A DNA stretch of 64,000 nt from Planctomycetota bacterium (GCA_039819165.1 JBCBSM010000001.1:558001-622000), one strand, 5' to 3'. Shown: positions 1 through 7,170, numbered from the stretch's first letter. A program made the numbers and translations. The notes: generated by a model from the sequence alone, not told the origin.

Positions 1-542
1 GCCTCGTCGCGACGATCACGCAGGCGCAGGGCCTGCGGGCCCTGCCGCTCAACCGCACGATCGACGCGATGGCGTCGCTGGAGATGGCCGAGCCCTCGGG
101 CCCGGAGGACCTCGATCGGCTGGCCCGCCTGCTGGGCGCGGATGGCGTCATCGTGGGTTCGATCACCGCGTACGACCCCTACGAGCCGCAACTGGGCATT
201 GCCCTGGCGCTCTACGCGCGGCCGGGAGCGCTGAGCGACGCGGCCGCCGAGCCGCTGGACACCCGCCGCCTCGTCGAGCAGCCGACCGATTACGACTTCT
301 TCCGCCAGGTCGAGGCTGGCCGCCGCCCCGCGTCGTCGGTGGCCTACGTGTTCGATGGGCGGGATCACGACGTGCAGCAGCGTGTCCGCCGATTCGCCGA
401 GGGGAGATCCGCGGAACCGTCGGCGTTAGGGTGGCGGACGTATCTCAAGAGCATGCCCGACTTCGAGCGCTTCGCCGTGTGGGAGGCTACCGAGGGCCTG
501 CTCGAGCGCGAGTGGATCCGGCTGGCGAGCGCCGCCGGGTAG
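1..542 (+). CDS. C-terminal part of an unrecognised protein (5' end outside window)
   Basis: The reading frame is open from base 3 to the TAG at 540-542, so the gene begins upstream of the window; an internal ATG at 69 need not be its start. The visible part, about 179 residues, contains a segment reading LLGADGVIVGSITAYDPYEP followed by a hydrophobic beta-like stretch. That resembles the central fold of small envelope lipoproteins that sense or assemble surface structures (the CsgG, LpoB and GNA1162 type), but this is only a flavour match and I do not recognise the family. The C-terminal part is rich in aromatic and charged residues without a membrane segment. No partner can be inferred from the next gene, a recombinase. 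Confidence 0.55.
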   Translation, partial: LVATITQAQGLRALPLNRTIDAMASLEMAEPSGPEDLDRLARLLGADGVIVGSITAYDPYEPQLGIALALYARPGALSDAAAEPLDTRRLVEQPTDYDFFRQVEAGRRPASSVAYVFDGRDHDVQQRVRRFAEGRSAEPSALGWRTYLKSMPDFERFAVWEATEGLLEREWIRLASAAG

Positions 543-681
543 CGTGGCCGCGGTGCCGCTCGGGCCGTGCCGCCGGCCGAATCGAAGGAAACTCGGTGTG
601 TTATCTCGCCGATGAGCATCGGGGGCGGTGTCGATCGCGCCGTCCTGGCGTTCGTGCCGAAGCCCAAGCAAGGAGTTCGCG

Positions 682-1686
682 ATGGCCACGCTGCCACTGA
701 CCGACGCATTCGCCAGCTACCTGACCGACGAGCGTCGCTTCAGCCCGTACACGGCCCGTTGCTACGGAGCCGATCTGCGGCAGTTCGTCGAGTTCCTCGC
801 CAACGTCCGCGGGGGCGAGATCGACCAGCCGGCCGAGCAGGCCGCCTACGACCGCCGGGCTTCGGGCGGCACGGCCGACGCATCCGCGTCGCTAACCGAC
901 ACGATCTGCGAGGGCGACGCCGACCTGATCCGCGACTTCCTGCAGCACCTCGATAGCCAGCAGTATTCGGCCGCCACGCTGGCGCGCAAGATCGCCACGC
1001 TCCGCTCGTTCTACAAGTGGGCCGCTCGCAACAAGATCGCCGCGCAGAACCCGATGGTGTCGATCCGCACGCCGCGGCAGAGCAAGCGGCTGCCCAAGGC
1101 CATCACCATCGAGCAGGTCGAGCAGCTCCTGAGCGCCCCCGACGACCGCGACGTGCTGGGCATCCGCGATCGCGCCGTGCTCCAGACGCTCTACTCCACC
1201 GGCCTGCGCGTCAGCGAGCTGGTCGGCCTCACCTTCGCCGATGTCGACTTCGAGCAGAAGGTCCTCCGCGTCCGCGGCAAGGGCAAGAAGGAGCGGCTCG
1301 TGCCCCTGGGCCAGCGGGCCCTGGCGAGCATCTCCCGCTACGTCGAGCGGCTGATGGCCGACTCGCGCTTCGCCCACGTGCTCCGCGGTGATGCCGAGCA
1401 GACCCCGCTGTTCATCAACAAGCACGGCAAGCGGCTGAGCTCCCGCTCGGTCCGCCGCAAGCTGGACAAGTACCTCGGACAGGTGGGCCTCGACGGCACC
1501 ATCAGCCCGCACACGCTGCGGCACACGTTCGCCACGCACCTGCTGGACAACGGCGCCGACCTGCGCAGCGTGCAGGCGCTGCTGGGCCACCAGTCGCTGA
1601 GCACCACGCAGGTGTACACCCACCTGAGCGCCCAGCGACTCCGTGAGGCCTACGACGACGCCCACCCGCGGGCCGAGGCGAGCTAG
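682..1686 (+). CDS. xerC: Tyrosine recombinase XerC/XerD-like
   Basis: Site-specific tyrosine recombinase, expected to resolve chromosome dimers at dif with a partner Xer protein. The ATG at 682 is chosen because AAGGAG lies at 670-675, six bases upstream; longer starts at 628 have none. The catalytic set is visible: Arg in GLRVSEL, Lys in the VRGKGKKERLVPLG beta-hairpin, HTLRHTFATHLL (HxxR), and LGHQSLSTTQVYTHLS (His and nucleophile Tyr). The N-terminal SAM-like core-binding domain is present but carries an insertion of about 35 residues, rich in Gly, Ala and Asp, between its first helices, making the protein 334 residues against the usual 300. XerC and XerD cannot be told apart from sequence alone. 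It stands alone and is not next to either tRNA-Ala gene. Confidence 0.9.
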   Translation: MATLPLTDAFASYLTDERRFSPYTARCYGADLRQFVEFLANVRGGEIDQPAEQAAYDRRASGGTADASASLTDTICEGDADLIRDFLQHLDSQQYSAATLARKIATLRSFYKWAARNKIAAQNPMVSIRTPRQSKRLPKAITIEQVEQLLSAPDDRDVLGIRDRAVLQTLYSTGLRVSELVGLTFADVDFEQKVLRVRGKGKKERLVPLGQRALASISRYVERLMADSRFAHVLRGDAEQTPLFINKHGKRLSSRSVRRKLDKYLGQVGLDGTISPHTLRHTFATHLLDNGADLRSVQALLGHQSLSTTQVYTHLSAQRLREAYDDAHPRAEAS

Positions 1687-1722
1687 CTCCGTCCGAGCCA
1701 CGTGCGTGCGCACGCGGCTCGG

Positions 1723-2724
1723 TCAATCCAGATCGACGTTCCCGCCGCTAATCATGACGCCCACCCGGAGCCCGGCGATGCCGCCGGGTTCGTCACGCGC
1801 CAGGCGCAGTGCGCCGGCGACGCCCAGCGCTCCGGATGGCTCGACCACGAGCTTGAGCGCCCGCATGCACCACGAGGCCGCCTCGGCGATCTCCTCCTCC
1901 GCGCAGGTCAGGAAGCGGTCGACGTGCCGCAGCACCAGCGGGAAGGTGTAGCGGCCCAGGTGCGGCGTCCGCGTGCCGTCGGCGATCGTCGGCGGGTTGC
2001 GGACCACGTGCAGCACGCCAGAGCGGAAGCTGCGGGCCGCGTCGTCGGCCAGCGCGGGCTCGACGCCCATCACGACGCACCGCGGGTATAGCGCCCGGGC
2101 GACGATGGCCGACCCACTCAGCAGCCCCCCGCCGCCGCAGCAGACCAGCAGCAGGTCCAGCTCGCCCGCCTCCTCGAAGAGCTCCAGCGCGGCGGTGCCC
2201 TGGCCCGCGATGACGTCCGGATGGTCGTAGGGCGGCACGATCACCAGGCCCTCGCGCTCGGCGATGCGCCCCCCCACCTCTTCGCGGACTTCGGTTGCCG
2301 GGTCGTACTCGACGACGCGGGATCGTGGATCGCCCGAGCGCTCGATCCAGGCCTCGGTCGCATTCCGCTTGACGCGCGGCGCGTTGCACGGCATCACGAT
2401 GACCGTGGCGATGCCGAGCGAGGCGCCCGCCCGGGCGATGGCCTGGGCGTGGTTGCCGCTGGAATAGGTCAGCACGCCTCGCTCACGGGCGTCGTCGTCG
2501 AGCGAACACAGCGCATTGGTGGCGCCGCGGATCTTGAACGCGCCGGTGTGCTGCAGGTTCTCGCACTTGAGGAAGGCCTCGGCGTGCAGTCGATCGTCGA
2601 GGGGCGTGCCGGACAGGACCGGCGTGCGGCGCACCTTGCCGGCGATTCGGTTGGCGGCCGCGCGCACGTCGTCGAGGGCGACGGCGTCGACGAGGGACAT
2701 GTCGGGCGTGCTGCCGGCGATCAT
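1723..2724 (-). CDS. Threonine/serine dehydratase (PLP fold type II)
   Basis: Deaminates threonine to 2-oxobutyrate or serine to pyruvate; a serine-racemase role is also possible in this family. PLP lysine is in TGAFKIRGATNAL, the phosphate and substrate loop in SSGNHAQAIA, and the glycine-rich PLP phosphate cup in CGGGGLLSG. At 333 residues it has the catalytic domain only and no C-terminal ACT-like regulatory domain, so it resembles the catabolic or racemase branch more than biosynthetic IlvA. Start ATG 2724 is preferred because TACGCT, a good minus-10 hexamer, sits five bases upstream; ATG 2700 is the alternative. Neither has a Shine-Dalgarno site. An intrinsic terminator and a tiny ORF lie directly upstream on the same strand (2750-2930), discussed separately. 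Confidence 0.85.
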   Translation of the reverse strand: MIAGSTPDMSLVDAVALDDVRAAANRIAGKVRRTPVLSGTPLDDRLHAEAFLKCENLQHTGAFKIRGATNALCSLDDDARERGVLTYSSGNHAQAIARAGASLGIATVIVMPCNAPRVKRNATEAWIERSGDPRSRVVEYDPATEVREEVGGRIAEREGLVIVPPYDHPDVIAGQGTAALELFEEAGELDLLLVCCGGGGLLSGSAIVARALYPRCVVMGVEPALADDAARSFRSGVLHVVRNPPTIADGTRTPHLGRYTFPLVLRHVDRFLTCAEEEIAEAASWCMRALKLVVEPSGALGVAGALRLARDEPGGIAGLRVGVMISGGNVDLD

Positions 2725-2729
2725 GCCCG

Positions 2730-2735
2730 AGCGTA
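2730..2735 (-). promoter_or_regulatory. Candidate minus-10 element of the dehydratase (leaderless start)
   Basis: TACGCT on the minus strand, five bases before ATG 2724. It matches TAnnnT and the spacing seen before other SD-less genes in this window. No convincing minus-35 box is visible. Confidence 0.4.
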
Positions 2736-2749
2736 TCGGCGTGCGCACG

Positions 2750-2779
2750 AAAAAACGCCGACCCCGTGGGGCCGGCGTT
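2750..2779 (-). terminator. Intrinsic terminator upstream of the dehydratase
   Basis: On the minus strand a 12-bp stem (2779-2768 with 2765-2754) closes on a two-base loop and runs into six T residues. Position 2772/2761 is a G-U pair on the minus strand but an A-C mismatch on the plus strand, which supports minus-strand function. It ends 25 bases before the dehydratase start and follows the short ORF at 2858-2914. It could be the end of that small transcript or the terminator half of an attenuator. Confidence 0.8.
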
Positions 2780-2834
2780 ACGGGTTGCGTCCTGTGCTTC
2801 CGCAGGAGCCAAGCCCGCGCGAACGCCGCGCGGA

Positions 2835-2856
2835 GCCGGACCCCGTCGGGTCCGGC
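2835..2856 (-). promoter_or_regulatory. Perfect hairpin after the leader ORF; possible anti-terminator partner
   Basis: Minus-strand arms GCCGGACCC (2856-2848) and GGGTCCGGC (2843-2835) form a perfect 9-bp stem with loop GACG. It begins one base after the stop codon of the short ORF. Its downstream arm, extended to 2844, can instead pair with the upstream arm of the terminator (2776-2768) through 9 base pairs with one bulge, so hairpin and terminator could be part of a 1:2 / 2:3 / 3:4 switch. Confidence 0.5.
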
Positions 2857-2857
2857 G

Positions 2858-2914
2858 TCAGCGACGCAGCGTCCTGTCGTGGATCCTCTTGAGATCCTGA
2901 CTGAGATTCGACAC
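2858..2914 (-). CDS. 18-residue leader peptide candidate with a full-length Shine-Dalgarno site
   Basis: GTG at 2914 opens an 18-codon ORF, VSNLSQDLKRIHDRTLRR, ending in TGA at 2860-2858. Upstream on the same strand lies AAAGGAGGTGATCCAG, complementary to essentially the entire 3' tail of 16S rRNA; AGGAGG is seven bases from the GTG. The peptide is basic (four Arg, one Lys) and ends Arg-Arg-stop; it is not enriched in Thr or Ile codons as a classical ilv leader would be. It is followed at once by a stable hairpin and then by a U-tract terminator. It may be an attenuator leader for the dehydratase or a self-contained small-protein gene. I know of no matching family. Confidence 0.5.
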   Translation of the reverse strand: MSNLSQDLKRIHDRTLRR

Positions 2915-2930
2915 TGGATCACCTCCTTTC
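2915..2930 (-). promoter_or_regulatory. Exceptional ribosome binding site (complement of the 16S rRNA 3' end)
   Basis: The plus strand at 2914-2930 reads CTGGATCACCTCCTTTC, identical to the canonical 16S rRNA 3' terminus, so the minus strand offers about 13 or more contiguous anti-SD pairs, against 5-7 in other genes here. No other 16S-like sequence surrounds it, so it is a ribosome binding site rather than an rRNA fragment. Confidence 0.65.
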
Positions 2931-3163
2931 GCACGGGCCCGCCCGGCCGCCGCGCTCGGAGCAGCGCCGCCGGGCTCTTTTCCCGGGCACCGTCACGCCC
3001 GGGCTCATCGCCCGCCCAGGACACGCTCCCGGGCGGTCGTCGCGTCCGCTTCGCCGGGCCGCCGCGGGGTTCTCCCGAGCGGCCGCATGCGTGCGCCCCG
3101 CGATGCTCCTGTATCGATCATTTCGCGACCGATCCGACAGCGGATCCTCGTTCGTCGTCGTGG

Positions 3164-3361
3164 TTAGTCCTCGAGTTGGTCGAAGGACCCCTTGGCGGCC
3201 TCCCCATCCAGGTAGGCCTGGAAGTCGGCCGTCTTGTACGAGACGAAGCAGAAGACGTGGTGCAGCGTGACCCACTCCAGGTCCGAGGGGTCCTTATCGA
3301 GGTCCTGGCGAAGGCGATTGAGTTCGGCCAGCAGCTTCTCGGCCTTTATGGCATTGGGCAC
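3164..3361 (-). CDS. Small hypothetical protein, 65 residues
   Basis: A charged, probably helical cytosolic protein with the core EKLLAELNRLRQDLDKDPS and an aromatic patch, HHVFCFVSYKTADFQAYLDG. GTG at 3361 is chosen because GGAGG on the minus strand (complement of 3370-3374) is eight bases upstream. There is no signal peptide and no membrane segment. I do not recognise the family. It is divergent from the aminotransferase at 3463, with 101 bases between the starts, and lies upstream of the leader region and dehydratase on the same strand with a long structured gap of about 230 bases, so co-transcription with them is possible but not shown. Confidence 0.7.
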   Translation of the reverse strand: MPNAIKAEKLLAELNRLRQDLDKDPSDLEWVTLHHVFCFVSYKTADFQAYLDGEAAKGSFDQLED

Positions 3362-3446
3362 GCGTCGGTCCTCCGGAGGGTCGTGGACGAGAGTCCTTGG
3401 GCAGGGATGTCGGGCCGGCCGCGTTCGGGCTCCGGCAGGCGTGACG

Positions 3447-3452
3447 CTACGA
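3447..3452 (+). promoter_or_regulatory. Candidate minus-10 element of the dapL-like gene
   Basis: TACGAT ten bases before ATG 3463, which has no Shine-Dalgarno sequence. Same motif class as before oppA, rlmN and others in this window. Confidence 0.35.
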
Positions 3453-3462
3453 TCGCCGCACA

Positions 3463-4674
3463 ATGGACGCCACCGAAACCCTCTCGTCGCAGCGGCTGCG
3501 GGCTCTGCCCACGTACCTCTTCCACGCCCTCGACGAGGCCAAGGCCCGCCGCCGTGCCGCCGGGGGCGAGGTCATCGACCTGAGCGTCGGCGACCCGGAT
3601 GCGCCGACGCCCGAGTACGTCGTCGCCGCGATGGTCCGCGCGGTGCGGGACGAGGCCAATCATCGCTACCCCAATCCGAAGGGGTCGGCCAAGTTCCGGG
3701 CGGCGTGCGCCCGCTTCCTGGACCGCCGCTACGGCGTCACCGCCGACCCCGACCGGCACATCATCGCGTGCATCGGGTCGAAGGAGGGCATCGCCCACCT
3801 GCCGCTGGCGATCGTCGACCCGGGCCGCTCGGTGCTTCGGCCGAGCCTGGCGTATCCGGTGTACCACGCCGGCGCGATCCTGGCGGGCGCGGACCCGATC
3901 GCGATGCCGATGCGGCCGGCCTCGGGCTGGACGCCGATCTGGGAGGAGTTGCCCGCGGCCGATCTTGAGCGTGCGGCCCTGATGTGGGTGAACTTCCCCA
4001 ACAACCCGACGGCGTCGACCGTGGGCGTGGGCTTCTACCGGCAGGCCTACGAGTTCGCCAGCCGCCACGGCATCGTGCTCGCCAGCGACCAGGCCTACTC
4101 GGAGCTGTACTTCGAGGGCGATCCTCCACCGAGCCTGTGGCAGGCGGATGGGCTCGATCTCGAGCGGTCGCACGCGATCGAGTTCCACTCGCTGAGCAAG
4201 GCGTTCTGCATGGCGGGCTGGCGGATCGGCTTCGCGGTCGGCCACGAGTCGCTCGTCTCGGCGCTGGGCAAGCTCAAGGGGCCGATCGACATGGGACCCT
4301 TCAACGCCATCCAGGAGGCCGCCGTCGCCGCGCTGGAGAACTACGACCACCCCGACATCGCGGCGGTGCGGGACCGCTACCGCGAGCGTCGCGACGCGGT
4401 GCTGCCGCCGCTGCGGGCGCTGGGCTTCCAGGCCGACACGCCCGCGGCGGGGATGTTCGTCTGGGCGCGATGCCCGGAGGTCGATGGGGTGCCGCTGGAT
4501 TCGTGGCAGGTCGCCCGCGACGCGATGGAGCAGGCCGATGTGTGCCTGACCCCCGGCGCGGGCTTCGGCGAGGACGGCCGGCACTACGTCCGCCTGGCGC
4601 TCACGGTCGATCGTGAGCGGATCGTGAAGGCCATGGAGCGGCTGGGCGAGGTCCGGTGGGGCGCCTCCGTCTAG
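3463..4674 (+). CDS. dapL: LL-diaminopimelate aminotransferase-like, class I/II PLP aminotransferase
   Basis: A 403-residue fold-type I aminotransferase. Family features are HRYPNPKGSAKFR near the N-terminus, NFPNNPTASTVG for substrate carboxylate binding, SDQAYSELYFEG, and the PLP-lysine motif HSLSKAFCMAGWRIGF. The pattern best fits the LL-diaminopimelate/succinyl-diaminopimelate aminotransferase branch, which would supply meso-diaminopimelate for peptidoglycan and lysine. That fits the DNPR-type MurE encoded at 8.3 kb. Alanine or aspartate aminotransferase activity is the main alternative, as these enzymes are hard to split by eye. ATG 3463 has no Shine-Dalgarno site; TACGAT lies ten bases upstream. 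The gene is followed on the opposite strand by tRNA-Ala(GGC). Confidence 0.75.
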   Translation: MDATETLSSQRLRALPTYLFHALDEAKARRRAAGGEVIDLSVGDPDAPTPEYVVAAMVRAVRDEANHRYPNPKGSAKFRAACARFLDRRYGVTADPDRHIIACIGSKEGIAHLPLAIVDPGRSVLRPSLAYPVYHAGAILAGADPIAMPMRPASGWTPIWEELPAADLERAALMWVNFPNNPTASTVGVGFYRQAYEFASRHGIVLASDQAYSELYFEGDPPPSLWQADGLDLERSHAIEFHSLSKAFCMAGWRIGFAVGHESLVSALGKLKGPIDMGPFNAIQEAAVAALENYDHPDIAAVRDRYRERRDAVLPPLRALGFQADTPAAGMFVWARCPEVDGVPLDSWQVARDAMEQADVCLTPGAGFGEDGRHYVRLALTVDRERIVKAMERLGEVRWGASV

Positions 4675-4714
4675 CGAGTTCGCGGGACGCCCGGACGCCG
4701 GCAGGAGCTCAATG

Positions 4715-4744
4715 AAAACAGCCGGGCCCGCGATGGACCCGGCT
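4715..4744 (-). terminator. Intrinsic terminator of tRNA-Ala(GGC)
   Basis: On the minus strand a stem of AGCCGGG with CCCGGCT (4744-4738 with 4726-4720) is followed by GTTTT. It begins eight bases past the tRNA 3' end. Confidence 0.7.
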
Positions 4745-4752
4745 GCGTCGAG

Positions 4753-4827
4753 TGGAGGCGACCGGACTCGAACCGACGACCTCTTCCATGCCATGGAAGC
4801 GCTCTACCAAAACTGAGCTACGCCCCC
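4753..4827 (-). tRNA. tRNA-Ala, anticodon GGC
   Basis: A 75-base cloverleaf on the minus strand. Acceptor GGGGGCG pairs with CGCCTCC and includes the G3-U70 wobble that identifies alanine tRNAs; the discriminator is A73. The D arm is GCTC...GAGC, the anticodon stem CTTCC/GGAAG encloses loop ATGGCAT (anticodon GGC, reading GCC), and the T loop is TTCGAGT. CCA is not encoded. A terminator follows at 4744-4715. Confidence 0.95.
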
Positions 4828-4905
4828 GACTGGTTGTCTCCCGCGGGCCGAAAGCCGGCGGGCCCCGATGGTAGCAGCCCGGCCGCGGCGATGCCCGCTG
4901 CGGCC

Positions 4906-6012
4906 TCAGGGGCCGGCTCTCGCGGCTGCGGCCCGCCGCAGCAGTTCTTCGGCCGCCCGCCGCACGCGCTCCAGCGAGATGCGGTCGATGCGGCATCGCT
5001 CGGGGTGGTCGTTGGCGGCCTCGCGCTCGGGCAGGTCGGGGTCGGCGAGCACGATCTCCTCGCCGGCGGGCGCGGGGATGGTCGTCCAGCGGTGGTCGGT
5101 GGGCCCGAAGAGCGACGCCACCGGCACGCCCAGGGCGGCGGCCAGGTGCCTGGGCCCGGTGTCGTTGGTGACCAGCAGCCGGCTGCGGGCGATCACGCCC
5201 TTGAGCGCGGGCAGCGAGCCGCCGTGGTCCGCGAGGCATGGCGGGCTGGACGCGGACGCGCCCTGGATGGCCCGCGCGATCTCGATCTCGGCGGGCGAGG
5301 CGTTGACGACGCAGGCGAGCCCATGCTTGGCGGCGAGCCAGTCCGCCAGGGCGGCGTACCGCTCGGTCGGCCACCGCTTGGCGGGGTTGTTGCCGCCGGG
5401 GTTGAGCACCGCGAAGCCCGCCGCCGGATCGACGCCCGCCCGCCCCAGCACGGCCTCGGCGTCGGCCCGCTCGGCGTCGGACAGCGGCAGCTCCATGCGG
5501 GCCGCCGCTGGCAGGGGCTCGATCGGCCGCCGCGCGTCGACCGTCTTGCCCTGCAGCACGTCGAGCAGGGCGCACGCGGCGTGGTGGTAGTAGTCTGCGG
5601 CGGGCACGACCGCCCAGCCCCCGCCCGGCCGCCTGGGAGCCGCGAGGCGGTGCGTGAGCAGCAGCCCCCGCCCGTCGCGGTCGTAGCCCAGCCGGAGGGG
5701 CACACCGGCAACCCTCGCGACCAAAGCCGTCGAGAACGAGTTGGTCAGGAGTAGCGCCGCGGCGTATCGGCGGGGCCGCAAGCGCGCCGCGACCCGCTTG
5801 GGCCCGAGCACGCCGGTGATGGGCTCGACGTGCATCTCGTCCAGCAGCGGCGTGCCGCCGAGGACCTGCGCGACCGCGGGCCGCGCTAGCCCGCCGAAGA
5901 ACCAGCCGGGCAGCGCGTCGCGGAGCAGCCGCAGCGCGGGTGTCGCCATCACGCCGTCGCCGATCCACGAGGGCATCACGATCAGCAGGCGGTTGGAATG
6001 CGCCTCAGCCAT
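4906..6012 (-). CDS. Glycosyltransferase family 9 (ADP-heptose:LPS heptosyltransferase-like)
   Basis: A 368-residue GT-B transferase of family GT9, expected to move a heptose from its ADP donor to lipid A-core or another surface glycan at the inner face of the cytoplasmic membrane. Seen: the N-terminal opening RLLIVMPSWIGDGVMATPAL, the mid-domain NPGGNNPAKRWP and the donor-binding segment VTNDTGPRHLAAALGVPVASLFGPTDHRW. The length matches the WaaF type. Its start overlaps the end of the heptose-bisphosphate phosphatase gene by eight bases, so the two are one unit making and using activated heptose. Low chance of a non-heptose donor. Confidence 0.85.
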   Translation of the reverse strand: MAEAHSNRLLIVMPSWIGDGVMATPALRLLRDALPGWFFGGLARPAVAQVLGGTPLLDEMHVEPITGVLGPKRVAARLRPRRYAAALLLTNSFSTALVARVAGVPLRLGYDRDGRGLLLTHRLAAPRRPGGGWAVVPAADYYHHAACALLDVLQGKTVDARRPIEPLPAAARMELPLSDAERADAEAVLGRAGVDPAAGFAVLNPGGNNPAKRWPTERYAALADWLAAKHGLACVVNASPAEIEIARAIQGASASSPPCLADHGGSLPALKGVIARSRLLVTNDTGPRHLAAALGVPVASLFGPTDHRWTTIPAPAGEEIVLADPDLPEREAANDHPERCRIDRISLERVRRAAEELLRRAAAARAGP

Positions 6013-6631
6013 GCGCCGCCCGCTCCGCGAACTGGGCCGTGACCTCGCGCAGATTGGCGGCGCCCTCGCCGACCCGGACGCAGCGCTCCGGGCTTAGGCC
6101 GGCTGCGACGGCGGCGGCGATGTCCCGCTCGGCATCGCCGACCATCCAGGACGACTCCAGGTCCAGCCCCAGCAGGTCACGCGCGGCCTGCAGCATGCCC
6201 GGGGCCGGCTTCCGCCAGGGATGCTCTCGTGCGAAGGCCGGGACCGTGCCCCGCGGGTGGAACGGGCAGGCCAGAACGGCGTTGACCGTTCCCGGGCCGG
6301 CGTCCACCTCAATCAGTTCGACCATGCGATCGCAGGTGGCCTCGACGTCCGCCAGCGTCGCGCCGCCCCGGGCGACCACGCCCTGGTTGGTAACGACGAC
6401 GACCGCGAAGCCCGCCGCCCGCGCGGCCCGGCAGGCCTCCGCGGCTCCCGGCAGCAGACGAACGTGCCGCGGATCGGCCAGGTCGCCGCGTGTGCCCGCG
6501 AAGGCTTCCGCCGGCAGATCGGTGTTGCGGATGAGGGTGTCGTCGCGGTCGAAGAAGACCGCGGGCCGCGCGACGCCCCCCGGGCGAGCGCGGGGCGGCA
6601 GAGAACGGACTTCGTTCGGGAAGATCACCAA
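6005..6631 (-). CDS. gmhB: D-glycero-manno-heptose 1,7-bisphosphate 7-phosphatase-like (HAD family)
   Basis: A HAD phosphatase of about 208 residues. Motif I is FFDRDDTLI, motif II is VVVVTNQGVVARGG, the lysine region is WRKPAPGML and motif III is SSWMVGDAERDIAAA. It should remove the C7 phosphate in ADP-heptose synthesis; fusion to or overlap with a heptosyltransferase supports this. In GmhB a zinc knuckle of four Cys/His sits before the KP motif; here only CPFH remains and the CxC part is missing, so the zinc site looks degenerate. The frame opens with TTG 6631 directly before GTG 6628; GTG 6628 is at least as likely. TAGCCT lies nine bases upstream of it. Confidence 0.75.
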   Translation of the reverse strand: MVIFPNEVRSLPPRARPGGVARPAVFFDRDDTLIRNTDLPAEAFAGTRGDLADPRHVRLLPGAAEACRAARAAGFAVVVVTNQGVVARGGATLADVEATCDRMVELIEVDAGPGTVNAVLACPFHPRGTVPAFAREHPWRKPAPGMLQAARDLLGLDLESSWMVGDAERDIAAAVAAGLSPERCVRVGEGAANLREVTAQFAERAAHG

Positions 6632-6677
6632 AGCAATAGGCTAGGGAAGCCGCGGCACCACCGGCCGCGCACTCGGC

Positions 6678-7022
6678 CTACGCCAGCACGTCGATGATCG
6701 ACCCGATGGGCGAGAAGTGCTGCACGCGGAACTCGTGCTGCGCCTCGGGCGGCGTTGGCGGCGTGGGCGTTGGCGGCACATCCGCCAGCCGCGGGGCGTC
6801 GCGATCGCCCGCGGCCTCGGGCCGCGGGGCGGCCGGGACGGGACGCGCGGCGCCGCTCTCCTCCCCGTGGGCGAGACGCGCGACTCGTGCCCCGGCCGCC
6901 AGCGGTGGCTCCTCGGCGTTCGTTCGGGCCAGGAAGCGATCGAAGGGGATCGGCTTCGCGGCGTAGCGCTGCGGGCACACGGCCCAGCAGTGCATGGCGT
7001 AGCTGTCTTCGACCCGGTTCAC
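6678..7022 (-). CDS. Hypothetical protein with proline-rich middle; start uncertain
   Basis: Codon use is clean from roughly 7050 down to the TAG at 6678, but no well-placed start exists. GTG 7022 gives 114 residues and is used here; the same frame stays open to ATG 7181, but that extension runs through three strong inverted repeats (7046-7162) and contains atypical codons, so I doubt it. Features are a Trp/Cys-rich N-terminal patch (EDSYAMHCWAVCPQR), a low-complexity Pro/Ala/Glu linker (PPTPTPPTPPEAQHE) and a conserved-looking end, FRVQHFSPIGSIIDVLA. No family recognised. A frameshift near the 5' end or an uncommon start codon would also explain the missing start. Confidence 0.45.
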   Translation of the reverse strand: MNRVEDSYAMHCWAVCPQRYAAKPIPFDRFLARTNAEEPPLAAGARVARLAHGEESGAARPVPAAPRPEAAGDRDAPRLADVPPTPTPPTPPEAQHEFRVQHFSPIGSIIDVLA

Positions 7023-7045
7023 GCAGAACCACTTGAAACCCGCGT

Positions 7046-7162
7046 GCCAGCGGAAACCGTCTGATAAGACCGCCGCTGGCGCACGGCAGCGAGGCCGTCC
7101 CGCGGGATCGCACGGCCTCGTGCGGCAATGATGTCTCCGCGCAACGCCGTGGCGTTGCGCGG
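7046..7162. repeat. Three consecutive strong inverted repeats before queA
   Basis: Perfect stems at 7046-7053/7073-7080 (8 bp), 7091-7098/7112-7119 (8 bp) and 7137-7148/7151-7162 (12 bp with a GT loop). The last ends eight bases before the queA ATG, where a ribosome binding site would normally lie. This may be a structured 5' leader of queA or a set of bidirectional terminator-like stems; no T-run is present. Confidence 0.5.
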
Positions 7163-7170
7163 CCACGACG

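Noticed and set aside
2914-2930. A fragment of 16S rRNA, because the plus strand reads the exact 16S 3' end
   Set aside because: No helix 44/45 or other 16S sequence lies upstream; the minus-strand spacing to a start codon explains it as a ribosome binding site.
4709-5968. A 419-codon minus-strand frame over the heptosyltransferase
   Set aside because: It runs through the tRNA-Ala gene and its terminator and is in a different frame from the true gene.
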